Shown here piece by piece: positions 17,079-28,900 of a stretch of 64,000 nt of DNA. Every line of letters begins with the position of its first letter. The stretch's first letter is position 1. The DNA is from Neisseria sicca (lineage in GTDB: Bacteria > Pseudomonadota > Gammaproteobacteria > Burkholderiales > Neisseriaceae): assembly GCF_003044565.1 (NCBI RefSeq), contig NZ_POXG01000006.1, positions 1 to 64,000 on the forward strand. The letters are read 5' to 3'. A program made the translations under genes and the position numbers. The notes beneath the pieces are model-generated. The model saw only the letters and a program-made list of their open reading frames with translations. It did not search any database and was not told the origin of the DNA.

Positions 17079-18122
17079 TTAATGATGACCGCAGCCGCAT
17101 TCTTTTTTCATGTCGATAACCATGCGGCCGGTGATTTTGCCTTCGCGCATTTCTTGGAAAATCGCCGGAGCTTCGTCCAAGGCGCGCAGTTGGACTTTCG
17201 GTACCACCAAGCCTTCCGCGCCGAATTGGAAGGCTTCTTCCAAGTCCTTGCGCGTACCGACCAGCGAGCCGACCACTTCGATGCCGTCCAAGACCAAGCG
17301 CGGGATGGACAAGTCCATAGATTCGGGCGGCAAGCCGATGGCAACGACGCGGCCGCCAGCACGGACGCAGTCCACGGCGGAGTTGAACGCGGCGGCGGAT
17401 ACGGCGGTAACAACGGCTGCGTGCGCGCCGCCGGTTTTTTCTTGAATCACTTTAGCTGCGTCTTCTTTGGCAGCGTTGATGACCAAATCTGCACCGCTTT
17501 CTTTAGCGAATGCCAGTTTTTCATCGTTGATGTCGATGGCGACGACGTGTGCGCCGAATACTTTTTTCGCGTATTGGACACCCAAGTTGCCCAAACCGCC
17601 CGCGCCGTAAACGGCAATCCATTGTCCCGGACGCACGCCGGAAACTTTCACGCCTTTGTAAGTGGTTACGCCGGCGCAGGTAATGCTGGAGGCTTGTGCA
17701 GGGTCGAGGCCGTCGGGTACTTTGACGGCATAGTCCGCATCGACGATACAGTGGGTCGCCATGCCGCCGTCGGCGGTGTAGCCTGCGTTCAATACGGAAC
17801 GGCACAAGGTTTCGCGGCCGGTATTACAGTATTCGCACGAACCGCAGCTTTGGAACAACCATGCGATGCTGACGCGGTCGCCGACTTTCAGGGCGTTTGC
17901 GCCCGGAGCGACTTCTTTGACAATGCCGATGCCTTCGTGCCCCAACACGCGTCCCGGTTTTTCACCGTAGTCGCCTGCCGCAACGTGCAAGTCGGTATGG
18001 CACACGCCGCAATATTCGACTTCAACCAACGCCTCGCCGTATTCCAACGGGCGCAGTTCGCGTTCTACAACTTCTACATCGCCTGCTACATTTTGATTCA
18101 CAACAACTGCTTGCATCTTCAT
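17079..18122 (-). CDS. adhP: Zinc-dependent alcohol dehydrogenase
   Basis: The 347-residue medium-chain dehydrogenase oxidises primary alcohols with NAD+. It has catalytic-zinc ligands in CGVCHTDLH (near 37-45) and GHEGIG (near 60), and the structural-zinc cysteines of [15 protein letters not shown]. The Rossmann glycine motif is [13 protein letters not shown]. Its C-terminus CGCGHH is unusually rich in metal-binding residues. I start at 18122, where AAGGAGAACACC gives a good ribosome binding site; the longer frame has none. It is divergent from an aldehyde dehydrogenase, which suggests sequential alcohol-to-acid oxidation. Confidence 0.93.
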   Translation of the reverse strand: MKMQAVVVNQNVAGDVEVVERELRPLEYGEALVEVEYCGVCHTDLHVAAGDYGEKPGRVLGHEGIGIVKEVAPGANALKVGDRVSIAWLFQSCGSCEYCNTGRETLCRSVLNAGYTADGGMATHCIVDADYAVKVPDGLDPAQASSITCAGVTTYKGVKVSGVRPGQWIAVYGAGGLGNLGVQYAKKVFGAHVVAIDINDEKLAFAKESGADLVINAAKEDAAKVIQEKTGGAHAAVVTAVSAAAFNSAVDCVRAGGRVVAIGLPPESMDLSIPRLVLDGIEVVGSLVGTRKDLEEAFQFGAEGLVVPKVQLRALDEAPAIFQEMREGKITGRMVIDMKKECGCGHH

Positions 18123-18554
18123 GGTGTTCTCCTTGGCATTCGTCAGAAATCCGTAAAAGGTCGGGTAGGAGGTAAACTCCCTATGAATGAGAATACTCCC
18201 CTTCATTTCGCCGTGTCAACACCCTATCTTTTTGAAAAATAAGAAATAAAATGTTATACCATAACAATCTGTTTGCGTAGAAATATATCTGCTAAGCTGC
18301 TGAAAAATTCTTACACATATCATGTAAAAAAGGTCGTCTGAAAACTTTAAATACATTAACAAACCCGCTTCATTTCCATACGGGGTCAAGCCTTATCGGA
18401 TTGGATTTCCTATTTTAGAAAATTACATATTTGGAATTTTGAGAACGTTATCATTTTTAGTGCTTGAACTGAAAGAGAAAAAATACTATTCTATTTTCAG
18501 ACGACGTTGGAGATACGTCCGAAACCTCAAGAAGACAACCAAGGAGACAGCATC
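18123..18554. other. Divergent intergenic region, adhP / aldehyde dehydrogenase
   Basis: About 430 AT-rich bases that must carry both promoters. It contains a DUS near 18330 and one near 18497, but I see no clear operator palindrome or terminator. The AT-rich stretch 18230-18300 is the most promoter-like part. Confidence 0.5.
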
Positions 18555-20030
18555 ATGGCAAAAGATTTAAATGTGTTTGATAAAGAGTACGGCCTCTTGA
18601 TTAACGGCGTGTGGACCAAACCCGGCGCGCTTTTGGATTCATACAATCCTGCCAACGGCGAATTGTTAGCCAAATTTACCGACGCATCCGATGCCGATGT
18701 TGATGCTGCGGTTGCCGCCGCGCAAGAAGCGTTCAAAACATGGCGTAAAACCACCACCACCGAACGCGCCGCCATCCTCAACAAAATCGCCGATGTGATT
18801 GACGAAAACTTGGAATTGTTTGCCTTGCAGGAAACGCTGGACAACGGCAAACCCATCCGCGAAACCCGCGCTGCCGACATCCCGCTGGCCTCCGACCATT
18901 TCCGCTACTTTGCCAGCGTCATCCGCGGCGAAGAAGGCACTGCCACCCAGCTTGACTCCGAAGATTTGTCTATCGTCCTACGCGAACCTATCGGCGTCGT
19001 CGGTCAGATTATTCCGTGGAACTTCCCCTTCCTGATGGCGGCTTGGAAAATCGCGCCCGCACTCGCCGCAGGTTGTACCATCGTTATCCACCCGTCTTCC
19101 AGCACTTCGCTGAGCCTGTTGTCGTTCGCTCAAAAAATCAACCACTTGCTGCCTAAAGGTGTGTTGAACATCATCACCGGACGCGGTTCTAAATCCGGCG
19201 AATACATGTTGCACCACAAAGGCTTCAACAAACTCGCCTTTACCGGTTCGACCGAAATCGGCCGCCACATCGGCATCGCCGCCGCCGAAATGCTGATTCC
19301 CGCCACCTTGGAGTTGGGCGGCAAATCTGCCAACATCTTCTTTGACGACATGCCGTTCGACAAAGCCCTCGAAGGCGCGCAAAAAGGTATTTTGTTCAAC
19401 CAAGGCCAAGTGTGCTGCGCCGGTTCGCGCATCTTCGTACAAGAAGGCATTTACGACAAATTCGTCAACGCCTTGGCAGAAGAATTCAAAAAAATCAAAG
19501 TCGGCCTGCCTTGGGAAGACGACACCCAAATGGGTTCTCAAGTCAACGCCGGTCAGCTTGAAACCATTTTGAAATACGTCAAAATCGGCGAACAGGAAGG
19601 CTGTCGCATCATCACCGGCGGTAAGAAAATCGAAGGCGCGTTGGGCAAAGGCGAATTTGTCGAGCCGACCTTGATTGAAGCCGGCAGCAACAGCGCCCGC
19701 GTTGCCCAAGAAGAAATCTTCGGCCCGGTTGCTACCGTGATTAAATTCAAAACCGAAGAAGAAGTCATCAAAATGGCGAACGACAGCGAATACGGCTTGG
19801 GCGGCGCAGTATGGAGTACCGACATCAACCGCTGCCTGCGCGTTTCCAATGCGCTGGAAACCGGTCGCGTTTGGGTGAACTGCTACAACCGTCTGCCCGC
19901 AGGCGCACCGTTCGGCGGCTACAAAACTTCAGGCATCGGCCGCGAAACCCACAAAATGATGCTCGCCGCCTACACGCAGGTGAAAAACATCTACATTTCC
20001 ACCCGCGAAGAGCGCGAAGGCTTCTATTGA
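18555..20030 (+). CDS. NAD-dependent aldehyde dehydrogenase
   Basis: The 491-residue enzyme oxidises aldehydes to acids. It has IIPWNFPFLMAAWKIAPALAAG, FTGSTEIGRHI, the general base Glu in LELGGKSANIFF, and the catalytic Cys in FNQGQVCCAGSRIFV. The C-terminal block is PFGGYKTSGIGRE. AAGGAGACAGCATC before ATG 18555 sets the start. Position opposite adhP fits acetaldehyde oxidation of the ExaC/AldB type; the exact substrate is not determined by sequence. Confidence 0.93.
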   Translation: MAKDLNVFDKEYGLLINGVWTKPGALLDSYNPANGELLAKFTDASDADVDAAVAAAQEAFKTWRKTTTTERAAILNKIADVIDENLELFALQETLDNGKPIRETRAADIPLASDHFRYFASVIRGEEGTATQLDSEDLSIVLREPIGVVGQIIPWNFPFLMAAWKIAPALAAGCTIVIHPSSSTSLSLLSFAQKINHLLPKGVLNIITGRGSKSGEYMLHHKGFNKLAFTGSTEIGRHIGIAAAEMLIPATLELGGKSANIFFDDMPFDKALEGAQKGILFNQGQVCCAGSRIFVQEGIYDKFVNALAEEFKKIKVGLPWEDDTQMGSQVNAGQLETILKYVKIGEQEGCRIITGGKKIEGALGKGEFVEPTLIEAGSNSARVAQEEIFGPVATVIKFKTEEEVIKMANDSEYGLGGAVWSTDINRCLRVSNALETGRVWVNCYNRLPAGAPFGGYKTSGIGRETHKMMLAAYTQVKNIYISTREEREGFY

Positions 20031-20060
20031 TTGAATGTTGAACATCGTTTATTGATGTAG

Positions 20061-20107
20061 AAAAAAGGTCGTCTGAAATCTGGATTCGGGTTTCAGACGA
20101 CCTTTTG
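20061..20107. terminator. DUS inverted-pair terminator after the aldehyde dehydrogenase
   Basis: Forward DUS (from 20065) and reverse DUS (to 20105) enclose a short loop with a TTTT tail. A CREE begins immediately after it. Confidence 0.85.
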
Positions 20108-20214
20108 TATAGTGGATTAAATTTAAATCAGGACAAGGCGACGAAGCCGCAGACAGTACAAATAGTACGGCAAGGCGAGGCAACGCCGTACTGGTTTAAA
20201 TTTAATCCACTATA
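20108..20214 (+). mobile_element. Correia element, 107 bp form
   Basis: Both TATAGTGGATTAAATTTAAA ends are intact and it is flanked by TA. The body appears identical to the copy at 9218-9324. It is inserted directly against the 3' side of a DUS-pair terminator. Confidence 0.95.
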
Positions 20215-20357
20215 TTGAGTGGTGTTCTTATGAATGCTTGTCGTTGCAGGCAAATAAACCGCCAGGCCCTGCATTGGGGAAAGATTAAACGTTTTTCAGA
20301 AAGGGCATGCAGTCAAAGGGTTGGGAGGATTTCTCTATACGGTGTTCGCCGTCATGA
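20215..20357. other. Intergenic remainder before the TSUP gene
   Basis: A rightward frame beginning near 20230 runs into the TSUP gene on the opposite strand and shows no motif. I see nothing else here. Confidence 0.5.
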
Positions 20358-21167
20358 TCAGCGCACAAGGTTCCAAGCCATTTTGACGGCAATCAGCAGC
20401 AGCATGATGCCGAAGGAGATTTTGAGTTGGCGGGCGGGAAGTTTGTGCGCGGCTTTGACGCCGAGCGGGGCGAAAATCATGGTCGCGATGCTGAGGATGG
20501 CGACAGCGGGCAGATAGAGGAAGCCGCCAGAGCCGTGTGGCAGGTCGGGAACGTTCCAGCCGGTAATGAGATAACCGATTGTGCCCGCAAATGCAATCGG
20601 CCAGGCGAGACCGGAGGATGTGCCGATGGCGCGGTGGGCGGGGAAGTTGCAATACATCAGGAAGGGGACGGACAGCGAGCCGCCGCCGATGCCGACCCAG
20701 CTTGAAGCTGTGCCGAACAATGTGCCGACTGCGCTTAAGCCGGGTAGGGCGGGCAGGTGGCGCGAGGCTTTGGGTTTAGAGTCGTTCAGGGTTTTGAGGG
20801 CGATAAGGGTCAGGAATGCGATAAAGAAGATTTGTAGGGCGCGGGTAGGCATGTATTTGGCGGTTACCGCGCCGATCAGTACGCCGAATATCATGGAGGG
20901 GGTCATACGGCGGACGGTTTGCCAGTCGATGGCGCTTTTTTTGTGCTGCGCGTACATGCTGGAGAAGGTGGTGAATACCATGACGGCGAAGGATGTGCCG
21001 ATGGCGAGATGTTGGGCGTAGGGGTGGCCGCTGATGCCCTGTAATTGCAGTGTCCACAAGACGACGGGGACAATCAATGTGCCGCCGCCTACGCCGAACA
21101 ATCCCGCAATAAAGCCCGCCGCGCTTCCGACGGCGAGCAGGGAAAGGATAATATCCCAAGTCCACAT
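20358..21167 (-). CDS. TSUP-family (TauE/SafE) permease
   Basis: The 269-residue membrane protein has the TSUP N-terminal motif GFIAGLFGVGGGTLIVPVV and its internal repeat WVGIGGGSLSVPFLMYCN. The two glycine-rich repeats, each leading a hydrophobic half, are typical of sulfite/sulfonate/organic-anion exporters. The substrate is not determinable. Its ATG lies only 3 bases after the pssA stop, with a DUS spanning the junction, so the two genes are likely cotranscribed. Confidence 0.87.
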   Translation of the reverse strand: MWTWDIILSLLAVGSAAGFIAGLFGVGGGTLIVPVVLWTLQLQGISGHPYAQHLAIGTSFAVMVFTTFSSMYAQHKKSAIDWQTVRRMTPSMIFGVLIGAVTAKYMPTRALQIFFIAFLTLIALKTLNDSKPKASRHLPALPGLSAVGTLFGTASSWVGIGGGSLSVPFLMYCNFPAHRAIGTSSGLAWPIAFAGTIGYLITGWNVPDLPHGSGGFLYLPAVAILSIATMIFAPLGVKAAHKLPARQLKISFGIMLLLIAVKMAWNLVR

Positions 21168-21170
21168 TTT

Positions 21171-21935
21171 TCAGACGACCTTTTTGATTCTACGGCGTTT
21201 TTTCAGCCAACGCCGTGCCGCCATGATGTAGCCTGAGAGGCTGTATCCTAAGAAGAAGAGGAATAAGACGAGGGCGGGCTTCCATGTGACTAAGAGGAGG
21301 ATCAACACGGCAAGTACCATGCCCATAAAGGGAACTTGGCGGCGGATGTTGATTTCTTTAAAGCTCCAAAACGGGATTTGGACAATCATGGAAATGCCGG
21401 CGAAAAGCGTGATGCCCAATGCCCACCACTTTACGCCGGGGAAGCGTTCGACGCTGTGGTTAACCCAAATCAGACCGACAATCAGCGCGGCGGCAGTCGG
21501 ACTGGGGACGCCGATGAACCAGCGTTTATCGACTTTGCCGATGAGCGTGTTGAACAGTGCGAGGCGCAGCGCGGCGCAGGCGCAGTAGATGAAGGCAACG
21601 GAATAACCGATTTTGCCGAACTGCGAAAGTTGCCAATTGTAAATAATCAGTGCAGGCGCAACGCCGAAGCTGACCATATCGGCAAGACTGTCGAGTTGTT
21701 CGCCGAATGCGCTTTGGCTGTTGGTTAACCTTGCCACGCGCCCATCCATGCCGTCGAGCAACATGGAGAGAAATACCGCAATCGCCGCTATTTCAAAATG
21801 CTTGTGCATGGATTGGGTAATGGCAAAGAAAGCACAGAACAGGGCAGCGATGGTGAAGGAGTTGGGTAGCAGGTAGATGCTGTTGCGACGCAACGAATTG
21901 CGTTGCGGATTTTGAGGAATTTGCGTATTGTCCAT
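21171..21935 (-). CDS. pssA: CDP-diacylglycerol-serine O-phosphatidyltransferase
   Basis: It makes phosphatidylserine from CDP-diacylglycerol and serine, the precursor of phosphatidylethanolamine. The 254-residue integral membrane protein carries the CDP-alcohol phosphotransferase motif DGMDGRVARLTNSQSAFGEQ followed by LDSLADMVSFG, with all catalytic aspartates present. This is the membrane-type enzyme rather than the E. coli peripheral type. The C-terminus KKVV and its TGA stop are encoded by a DUS. Several hydrophobic segments follow the active-site region. Confidence 0.93.
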   Translation of the reverse strand: MDNTQIPQNPQRNSLRRNSIYLLPNSFTIAALFCAFFAITQSMHKHFEIAAIAVFLSMLLDGMDGRVARLTNSQSAFGEQLDSLADMVSFGVAPALIIYNWQLSQFGKIGYSVAFIYCACAALRLALFNTLIGKVDKRWFIGVPSPTAAALIVGLIWVNHSVERFPGVKWWALGITLFAGISMIVQIPFWSFKEINIRRQVPFMGMVLAVLILLLVTWKPALVLFLFFLGYSLSGYIMAARRWLKKRRRIKKVV

Positions 21936-22052
21936 AAGCGTTTGATGATGCTGTACGAAGCAGATTTAGGGATTATACCGTATCGTGACCGCCTGACAAT
22001 TTAATCACGATGGTATTTTTTTATGTCAGTCCGGTTCTGTAACTTGTGTGAT

Positions 22053-22096
22053 GAAAAAGGTCGTCTGAAAGCTTTGGGGTTTCAGACGACCTTTTG
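22053..22096. terminator. DUS inverted-pair terminator after secA
   Basis: Forward DUS near 22058 and reverse DUS to 22093 form a stem extended by AGCTTT/GGGGTT partial pairing. It lies just beyond the secA stop. Confidence 0.82.
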
Positions 22097-22108
22097 TTTA
22101 AGCTGTCA

Positions 22109-24862
22109 TCAGCTTAGTTTGCCGTGGCATTGTTTGTATTTCAGACCGCTGCCGCAAGGGCAGGGGTCGTTGCGGTGAACGATACGGCCTTGTGCGGTAA
22201 GCGCTTCGGGGCTGAAGTCCGTTCCGTCGGGGTCGAACGCTTCGGTAACCAAATCGGTTTGGGATTGTCCGAGCAGTTCTTCCATATCGGGCGCTTCGGA
22301 GTGGATGGTTTGGATGCCGACGGGAGTAGGTTCGGCAATTTCTTCTACGTCGGTGTTGCGCTCGATTTGGACGGAGGCTAAGAGGGAAGCGGTTTGATGC
22401 TTGATACCGCGCCACAGGTTTTCAAACATGGCGAAGGCTTCGCGTTTGTATTCCTGTTTCGGATTTTTCTGGGCATAGCTGCGCAGGTGGATGCCTTGAC
22501 GCAGGTAGTCCATGGCGGCAAGGTGTTCGCGCCATTGCAGGTCGATGACTTGCAGCATGACGTTGCGTTCGAAATCCGCCATCGGTTTTTTACCGACAAG
22601 CTCGACTTTTGCCGCGTATTCTTCTTCCACGCGTTTAATCAGACGCTCTTTAATGTCTTGGTTGTCCAAGGTGGTGTCTGCCTTGAGCCATGACTGGATG
22701 TCTTCATGCAGACGGAACTCGCCGGCAAGCTGGCTTTCGAGTGATGGGATGTCCCATTGCTCTTCCATGCTGTCGGGCGGAATGTGCAGGTCGATCAAAT
22801 CGCTGATGACTTCTTCGCGGATGCCTTTGGTCAGATCGCTGACGTCTTTGCTGTTGAGAATTTCGTTGCGTTGGTGGTAGATGACTTTACGTTGGTCGTT
22901 GGCAACGTCGTCGTATTCCAATACTTGTTTACGCATGTCGAAGTTGCGGCCTTCGACTTTGCGTTGCGCACCTTCGATTTGACGGGTCAACATGCCGTGT
23001 TCGATAGCGACGCCGCGTTCCGGCGCAAGGCGGTTGAGGATGGCGGCGGCGCGGTCGAGTGCGAAGAGGCGCAGCAGCGGGTCTTCAAACGAGAGGTAGA
23101 AACGGCTGGAGCCGGGGTCGCCCTGACGGCCTGCGCGTCCGCGCAATTGGTTGTCGATGCGGCGGCTTTCGTGGCGTTCGGTACCGATGATGTGCAGACC
23201 GCCTGCCGCGACCACTTGGTCGTGTTCTGCCTGCCAGCCGTTTTCAAGGGCGGCGATTTGTGCGGCTTTTTCTTCGTCGCTCAGGTTTTCGTTGGACTGG
23301 ATGGCTTCGATTTGGTGTTTTAGGCTGCCGCCGAGGACGATGTCGGTACCGCGGCCCGCCATGTTGGTGGCGACGGTAATGGCGCCGACTTTACCGGCTT
23401 GGGCGACAATCAGGGCTTCGCGTTCGTGCTCTTTGGCGTTAAGGACGTTGTGCGGCAGGCCTGCCTGATGCAGCAGCTTGGACACGAGTTCGGAGTTTTC
23501 GATGCTGGTGGTACCGACGAGGACGGGTTGTCCGCGTTTGTGGCATTCTTGGATGTCTTTGACGACGGCCTCGAATTTTTCTTCGGCAGAACGGAAAATT
23601 TGGTCGTTGAAGTCTTTACGCTGTACGGGGCGGTTGGTCGGGATGATGACGGTTTCGAGGTTGTAGATGCTTTGGAACTCGAAAGCCTCGGTATCGGCAG
23701 TACCGGTCATGCCGGAGAGCTTGGTATACAGGCGGAAATAGTTTTGGAAGGTGATGGAGGCGAGGGTTTGGTTTTCGCGTTTGATTTCCACGCCTTCTTT
23801 GGCTTCGACGGCTTGGTGCAGACCTTCGGACCAGCGGCGGCCCGACATTAGACGGCCTGTAAATTCGTCTACGATGACGATTTCGCCGTCTTGGATGACG
23901 TAGTGTTGGTCCTTATGGAACAGCGTATGCGCGCGCAACGCTGCCATGAGGTGATGCATCAGGGCGATGTTGGCGGCGGAGTAGAGGGAGTCGTTTTCTT
24001 GCAGCAAGCCCATTTGAATCAGGATTTGCTCAGCGTGTTCGTGACCCGCTTCGCTCAAGATGACTTGGTGTGCTTTTTCATCGACCCAGTAATCGCCTTC
24101 GCCTTCTTCGGTTTCTTGGCGGATGAGGTGCGCGGGAAGGCTGTTCATGATTTGGTACAGCTGGATGTTGTCATCCGCCTGACCTGAGATAATCAGCGGG
24201 GTACGCGCTTCGTCGATCAAAATGGAGTCCACTTCGTCCACTACGGCAAAATTCAATTCGCGCTGAACTTTGTCGTATTGGTCGGTAACCATATTGTCGC
24301 GCAGGTAGTCGAAACCGAATTCGTTGTTGGTACCGTAGGTGATGTCGGAGCCGTAGGCGTTTTGACGGTCAAATGGCTGCATATCGGCGATGATGACGCC
24401 GACGGTTAAGCCAAGGAAGTTGTAGAGCGGCGCCATAATGCCCGCGTCGCGCGAGGCTAGATAATCGTTGACGGTAACGACGTGCACGCCTTTGCCGGAC
24501 AGGGCGTTGAGGTAGACGGCAAGAGTGGCGACCAAGGTTTTACCTTCACCGGTACGCATTTCGGCGATTTTGCCGTCGTGCAGCACCATACCGCCGATAA
24601 GCTGTACGTCGAAGTGGCGCATACCGAGTACGCGGCGGGACGCTTCGCGGCAGGCGGCGAAGGCTTCGACCAAGATGTCGTCCAGAGTTTGACCGTCGGC
24701 AAGACGTTGTTTGAATTCGGCTGTTTTGGCCTGTAAATCCGCATCGCTCAAGGCTTTCATTTGTTCTTCGAGTGCGTTGATTTTGGCAACGGATTTACGA
24801 TATTGTTTCAGCAGTCGATCGTTGCGGCTGCCGAAGATTTTCTTAGCAATGTTTGTTAGCAT
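22109..24862 (-). CDS. secA: Preprotein translocase ATPase SecA
   Basis: The 917-residue motor drives secretory proteins through SecYEG. The Walker A is TGEGKT (103-108) and the Walker B region is DEVDSILID (near 208). [17 protein letters not shown] marks the second nucleotide-binding domain. The C-terminus carries the zinc and SecB-binding motif [14 protein letters not shown], all four metal ligands present. Length is normal for beta-proteobacteria. The divergent dciA gene is its usual neighbour. Confidence 0.98.
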   Translation of the reverse strand: MLTNIAKKIFGSRNDRLLKQYRKSVAKINALEEQMKALSDADLQAKTAEFKQRLADGQTLDDILVEAFAACREASRRVLGMRHFDVQLIGGMVLHDGKIAEMRTGEGKTLVATLAVYLNALSGKGVHVVTVNDYLASRDAGIMAPLYNFLGLTVGVIIADMQPFDRQNAYGSDITYGTNNEFGFDYLRDNMVTDQYDKVQRELNFAVVDEVDSILIDEARTPLIISGQADDNIQLYQIMNSLPAHLIRQETEEGEGDYWVDEKAHQVILSEAGHEHAEQILIQMGLLQENDSLYSAANIALMHHLMAALRAHTLFHKDQHYVIQDGEIVIVDEFTGRLMSGRRWSEGLHQAVEAKEGVEIKRENQTLASITFQNYFRLYTKLSGMTGTADTEAFEFQSIYNLETVIIPTNRPVQRKDFNDQIFRSAEEKFEAVVKDIQECHKRGQPVLVGTTSIENSELVSKLLHQAGLPHNVLNAKEHEREALIVAQAGKVGAITVATNMAGRGTDIVLGGSLKHQIEAIQSNENLSDEEKAAQIAALENGWQAEHDQVVAAGGLHIIGTERHESRRIDNQLRGRAGRQGDPGSSRFYLSFEDPLLRLFALDRAAAILNRLAPERGVAIEHGMLTRQIEGAQRKVEGRNFDMRKQVLEYDDVANDQRKVIYHQRNEILNSKDVSDLTKGIREEVISDLIDLHIPPDSMEEQWDIPSLESQLAGEFRLHEDIQSWLKADTTLDNQDIKERLIKRVEEEYAAKVELVGKKPMADFERNVMLQVIDLQWREHLAAMDYLRQGIHLRSYAQKNPKQEYKREAFAMFENLWRGIKHQTASLLASVQIERNTDVEEIAEPTPVGIQTIHSEAPDMEELLGQSQTDLVTEAFDPDGTDFSPEALTAQGRIVHRNDPCPCGSGLKYKQCHGKLS

Positions 24863-25019
24863 GAAATAGTTCCTGCGCCTGATATAAAATAATGGCGAAA
24901 CGGGGATTTTAACACAAGCCTCGCGGCAAGGCAGTCATGCCGTTTGAAATATAGGCAGTTTTACCGGATTTCAATCTTGATAATACAACCGTACACTTTG
25001 AAAAGGTCGTCTGAAACAT

Positions 25020-25442
25020 ATGAATTTGGAACAATTAGGCAAACGGGATAAGCGGTTGGCGGGTTTGTTGCAGCAGTCGCAACAATGGCGCAGGCTGGAT
25101 GCGGCAGTCAAACGCATCCTTCCGGCAAACCTGCATCCGCACTTTCAAACCGCCTGCATCGAAGAGGGCAGGTTGGTGTTGCTGGCAGCAAACGGCATGG
25201 CTGCCTCGCGACTGAAAATGATATTGCCCGCGCTTGTGCCGCAGCTTCAGGAATTGAACGCGGGTATTCAAGATGTGGCGGTCAAAGTCGTACCGAAGCC
25301 GCCGGCGCAACCCAAGGTCAACAGCCTGCATTTGAGTGGGGCGGCATTGGAGAGTTTTGATGCGGCGGCGGCAAAATTGGAAGACAAGCATCCTGAATTG
25401 GCTGCCGCGCTGGCGGAGTTGGTGCGCAAACACAGCCGCTGA
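25020..25442 (+). CDS. dciA: DciA-family (DUF721) replication protein
   Basis: A 140-residue basic protein whose core, FQTACIEEGRLVLLAANGMAASRLKMILPALVPQLQ (about residues 41-76), matches the DciA KH-like domain. DciA is the ancestral loader/partner of the DnaB replicative helicase in bacteria lacking DnaC, as Neisseria does. The gene lies divergently beside secA, a frequent arrangement. A DUS ends just before the ATG. The second half (PKPPAQPKVNSLHLSG) is a less conserved tail. Confidence 0.83.
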   Translation: MNLEQLGKRDKRLAGLLQQSQQWRRLDAAVKRILPANLHPHFQTACIEEGRLVLLAANGMAASRLKMILPALVPQLQELNAGIQDVAVKVVPKPPAQPKVNSLHLSGAALESFDAAAAKLEDKHPELAAALAELVRKHSR

Positions 25443-25732
25443 CTTGGAATAGTTGCGATGTTTGTTAATTAGGGTTAAAAAATATTTCGTCTGACCGATA
25501 GGGTCTAATACTAAAGAAATACGTCAGAAATAGTAGTTATTCTCATTTGTGTAAACTGAGGTAAAACAGCCGCCGAGCTTTGGATTTGTTCGATTTCTTG
25601 TAGCAGAATACAGCTTCATTTCTATCCTTCTTCCGCTTGCAAATATCAAAACCGATATTGGTTTATTAATATATTCGCAGGTTTTATTTTGTGGAACTTA
25701 ACATATTCTCACCATATCATTAGGAGATAAAC
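25443..25732. other. Intergenic region upstream of the azurin gene
   Basis: An AT-rich, 290-base stretch. A TAGTTATTCTCATTTGTG segment around 25532-25550 resembles Neisseria Fur-box sequences loosely. ATTAGGAGATAAAC before the azurin ATG is a clear ribosome binding site. Confidence 0.4.
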
Positions 25733-26326
25733 ATGAAAGCTTATTTGGCTCTGATTTCTGCTGCCGTTATCGGCTTGTCCGCTTGTTCGCAAGAGGCTTC
25801 AAAACCTGCCGAACCCGCTGCTCCGACTGCATCTGCTGCTTCTGAAGCCGCACCAGCAGCCCCCGCAGAAAGCGCGCCTCCTGCCGATGCGCCTGCTTCC
25901 GAAGCGGTTCCTGCCGATAATGCTGCCGCACCTGCCGCAGGCAACTGCGTGGCTACCGTCGAATCCAACGACAATATGCAGTTCAACACTAAAGACATTC
26001 AAATCAGCAAAGCTTGTAAAGAATTCACCATTACCCTGAAACACACCGGTACTCAACCTAAATCAGGCATGGGTCACAATATCGTGATTTCCAAAGCGGA
26101 AGACATGGATGGCGTATTGAAAGACGGCGCCTCTGCCGGTGCTGAAGCCGACTATGTAAAAGCCGGTGATGCCCGTGTCGTCGGTCATACCAAATTGATT
26201 GGTGGCGGCGAAGAGACTTCTGTAACCGTTGATCCTGCCAAACTGGCGGACGGCAGCTACAAATTCTACTGCTCATTCCCAGGACACGGCGCTTTGATGA
26301 AAGGCGACGTTACTTTGGTGAACTAA
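25733..26326 (+). CDS. laz: Lipid-modified azurin with H.8-type repeat segment
   Basis: The 197-residue lipoprotein has a signal peptide and lipobox LSAC (C18). An Ala/Pro/Glu/Ser-rich segment (about 22-67) resembles the H.8 antigen repeats of pathogenic Neisseria, and a cupredoxin domain runs from about 71 to the end. Copper ligands are visible in MGHNIV (His) and [12 protein letters not shown] (Cys, His, Met). Laz transfers electrons in the periplasm or outer membrane, for example to nitrite reductase or peroxidase, and protects against copper and peroxide. A classic terminator follows. Confidence 0.95.
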   Translation: MKAYLALISAAVIGLSACSQEASKPAEPAAPTASAASEAAPAAPAESAPPADAPASEAVPADNAAAPAAGNCVATVESNDNMQFNTKDIQISKACKEFTITLKHTGTQPKSGMGHNIVISKAEDMDGVLKDGASAGAEADYVKAGDARVVGHTKLIGGGEETSVTVDPAKLADGSYKFYCSFPGHGALMKGDVTLVN

Positions 26327-26350
26327 GCCGCCTTAAGCGTCCGAATACAG

Positions 26351-26378
26351 ACAGCCTGCTTTATGCAGGCTGTTTTGT
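26351..26378 (+). terminator. Intrinsic terminator of laz
   Basis: ACAGCCTGC and GCAGGCTGT enclose a 5-base loop and are followed by TTTGTT. Confidence 0.88.
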
Positions 26379-26420
26379 TATAAAATGGTCGTCTGAAAAG
26401 TACCCATTGAGAACACAACC

Positions 26421-26930
26421 ATGAATCCGTTTGAAACCAAAAGCGTTACCTTTGCCGAACCGATTGAAATGCTGTATGCCTGCCACGGCAAAGTGCGCCG
26501 TTTCTGCGGCCAAGTCGCCATGCTGTCGGACTACATCGCCGAAAACGGCTGCAATCAGATTGTTTTGCAAACCATCCGCCAAATCGCCCAGTATTTCAAC
26601 GTTGCCGCGCCGCTGCACCATGAAGATGAAGAAGAAAACTTTTTCCCGCTCCTGCTGCAATACGCGCCGCAAGCCCAAGAAAGCGTGGACGAACTTTTGC
26701 GGCAGCATGTAAGCCTGCATGGCAACTGGGATGCCGTGGCTGCCGAATTTGCCAAACTTGAAGCAGACAACGCCTATATCCCCGATGCGGAAGCGTTCAA
26801 ACGTTTTGTGGCGGGTTACGATGTGCATTTGGCGATTGAAGAACCCTTGTTCGACATGGGCAAAACGTTTATCCCCAAAGAGAAGCTGACTGAAATCGGC
26901 GAAATCATGGCGGCGCGCCGGCGCAGATAA
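26421..26930 (+). CDS. Hemerythrin-like (HHE-domain) protein
   Basis: The 169-residue helical protein has spaced His/Glu residues fitting a di-iron four-helix bundle: [30 protein letters not shown], and [11 protein letters not shown] near the C-terminus. Such proteins bind oxygen or nitric oxide, or sense iron and redox state. It stands alone between laz and a hypothetical gene, with a DUS before the start. A reported relative in Neisseria/Ralstonia is a hemerythrin-type cation-binding protein; the physiological role here is unknown. Confidence 0.82.
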   Translation: MNPFETKSVTFAEPIEMLYACHGKVRRFCGQVAMLSDYIAENGCNQIVLQTIRQIAQYFNVAAPLHHEDEEENFFPLLLQYAPQAQESVDELLRQHVSLHGNWDAVAAEFAKLEADNAYIPDAEAFKRFVAGYDVHLAIEEPLFDMGKTFIPKEKLTEIGEIMAARRRR

Positions 26931-26959
26931 AGTCGTTTACAGATTGCCGTTTCTTCAAA

Positions 26960-27003
26960 CAAAGGTCGTCTGAAAACTTGAAAACAGATTTTCAGACGAC
27001 CCC
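26960..27003. terminator. DUS inverted-pair terminator after the hemerythrin-like gene
   Basis: Forward DUS near 26963 pairs with reverse DUS near 26990-27001 through a stem extended by A/T pairs. It lies about 30 bases after the stop. Confidence 0.78.
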
Positions 27004-27049
27004 AGTATCCCCCGTAACACAACCACGTCGTCTGAAAAGGAAGCAAACC

Positions 27050-27670
27050 ATGCTGACGCCAAAAAGCTGCGATTTGTTCAATATCCCGTTTTTCCAGTTT
27101 GCCCAGCTCAAAAAATACCAGCCCGAAAGCATTCCGCAAATCAAAGCCGACTACAAGGAAAACTGGCAGATATGGCAGCAGCTGATACAGCAGGTCGCCG
27201 CAGATTTGGGTGAACCTTTCGCCCCGCCGCATATCGAACGCTGGTGTAACGGCTGGCAGGTGCGCGCCCATTTCTTCGCCTACTTCAAATACGCCCAATA
27301 CAAAAACTCTGCCGCGATTTTATCGATTTTATTGAACCGCCGCCGCCTGAGCGTCAGCTTGGACTGGCACTGCTACAAAGCTGATGTGTCGCCGATTGCG
27401 CTGCCCGAATACAACCGCTGGCTGGATGATTTCGATACCGAAAAATACGCCGCATTCGATATGTGGCACGGCGCGGAAAGCGAATACGACGATTACCGCA
27501 CCGTCGCACAACAAAGCGAATCCGACCGAAAGTTGCAAAACGACGAAGACTTTTTCTGCATCGGCAAACACATCGAACGCGACGATTTGGGCAAACAGGA
27601 TGTAGCAAAATGGATAGTTGAAACGGTGGAAGATTTGCTGCCGCTTTACGAAGCCTGTCATGGCAAATGA
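27050..27670 (+). CDS. Conserved hypothetical protein, possibly HI_0552-like
   Basis: A 206-residue soluble protein beginning MLTPKSCDLFNIPFFQFAQLKK. It is rich in Trp, Tyr and His, with CNGWQVRAHFFAYFKYAQYKNSAAIL in the centre (from about residue 65), SLDWHCYKADVS, and an acidic second half. The N-terminal block reminds me of the HI_0552-like family of unknown function, but I am not certain. I start at 27050, after GAAAAGGAAGCAAACC. The upstream in-frame extension translates a DUS pair and is not credible. Confidence 0.72.
   Translation: MLTPKSCDLFNIPFFQFAQLKKYQPESIPQIKADYKENWQIWQQLIQQVAADLGEPFAPPHIERWCNGWQVRAHFFAYFKYAQYKNSAAILSILLNRRRLSVSLDWHCYKADVSPIALPEYNRWLDDFDTEKYAAFDMWHGAESEYDDYRTVAQQSESDRKLQNDEDFFCIGKHIERDDLGKQDVAKWIVETVEDLLPLYEACHGK

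Positions 27671-28900
<1,230 letters not shown>

Noticed and set aside
17082-18242. Open frame of about 386 codons antisense to adhP
   Set aside because: AdhP has complete zinc and nucleotide motifs in its own frame. The antisense frame has none.
25530-25552. Fur box upstream of laz
   Set aside because: The match is loose and asymmetric. I mention it only as a weak resemblance in the gap entry.
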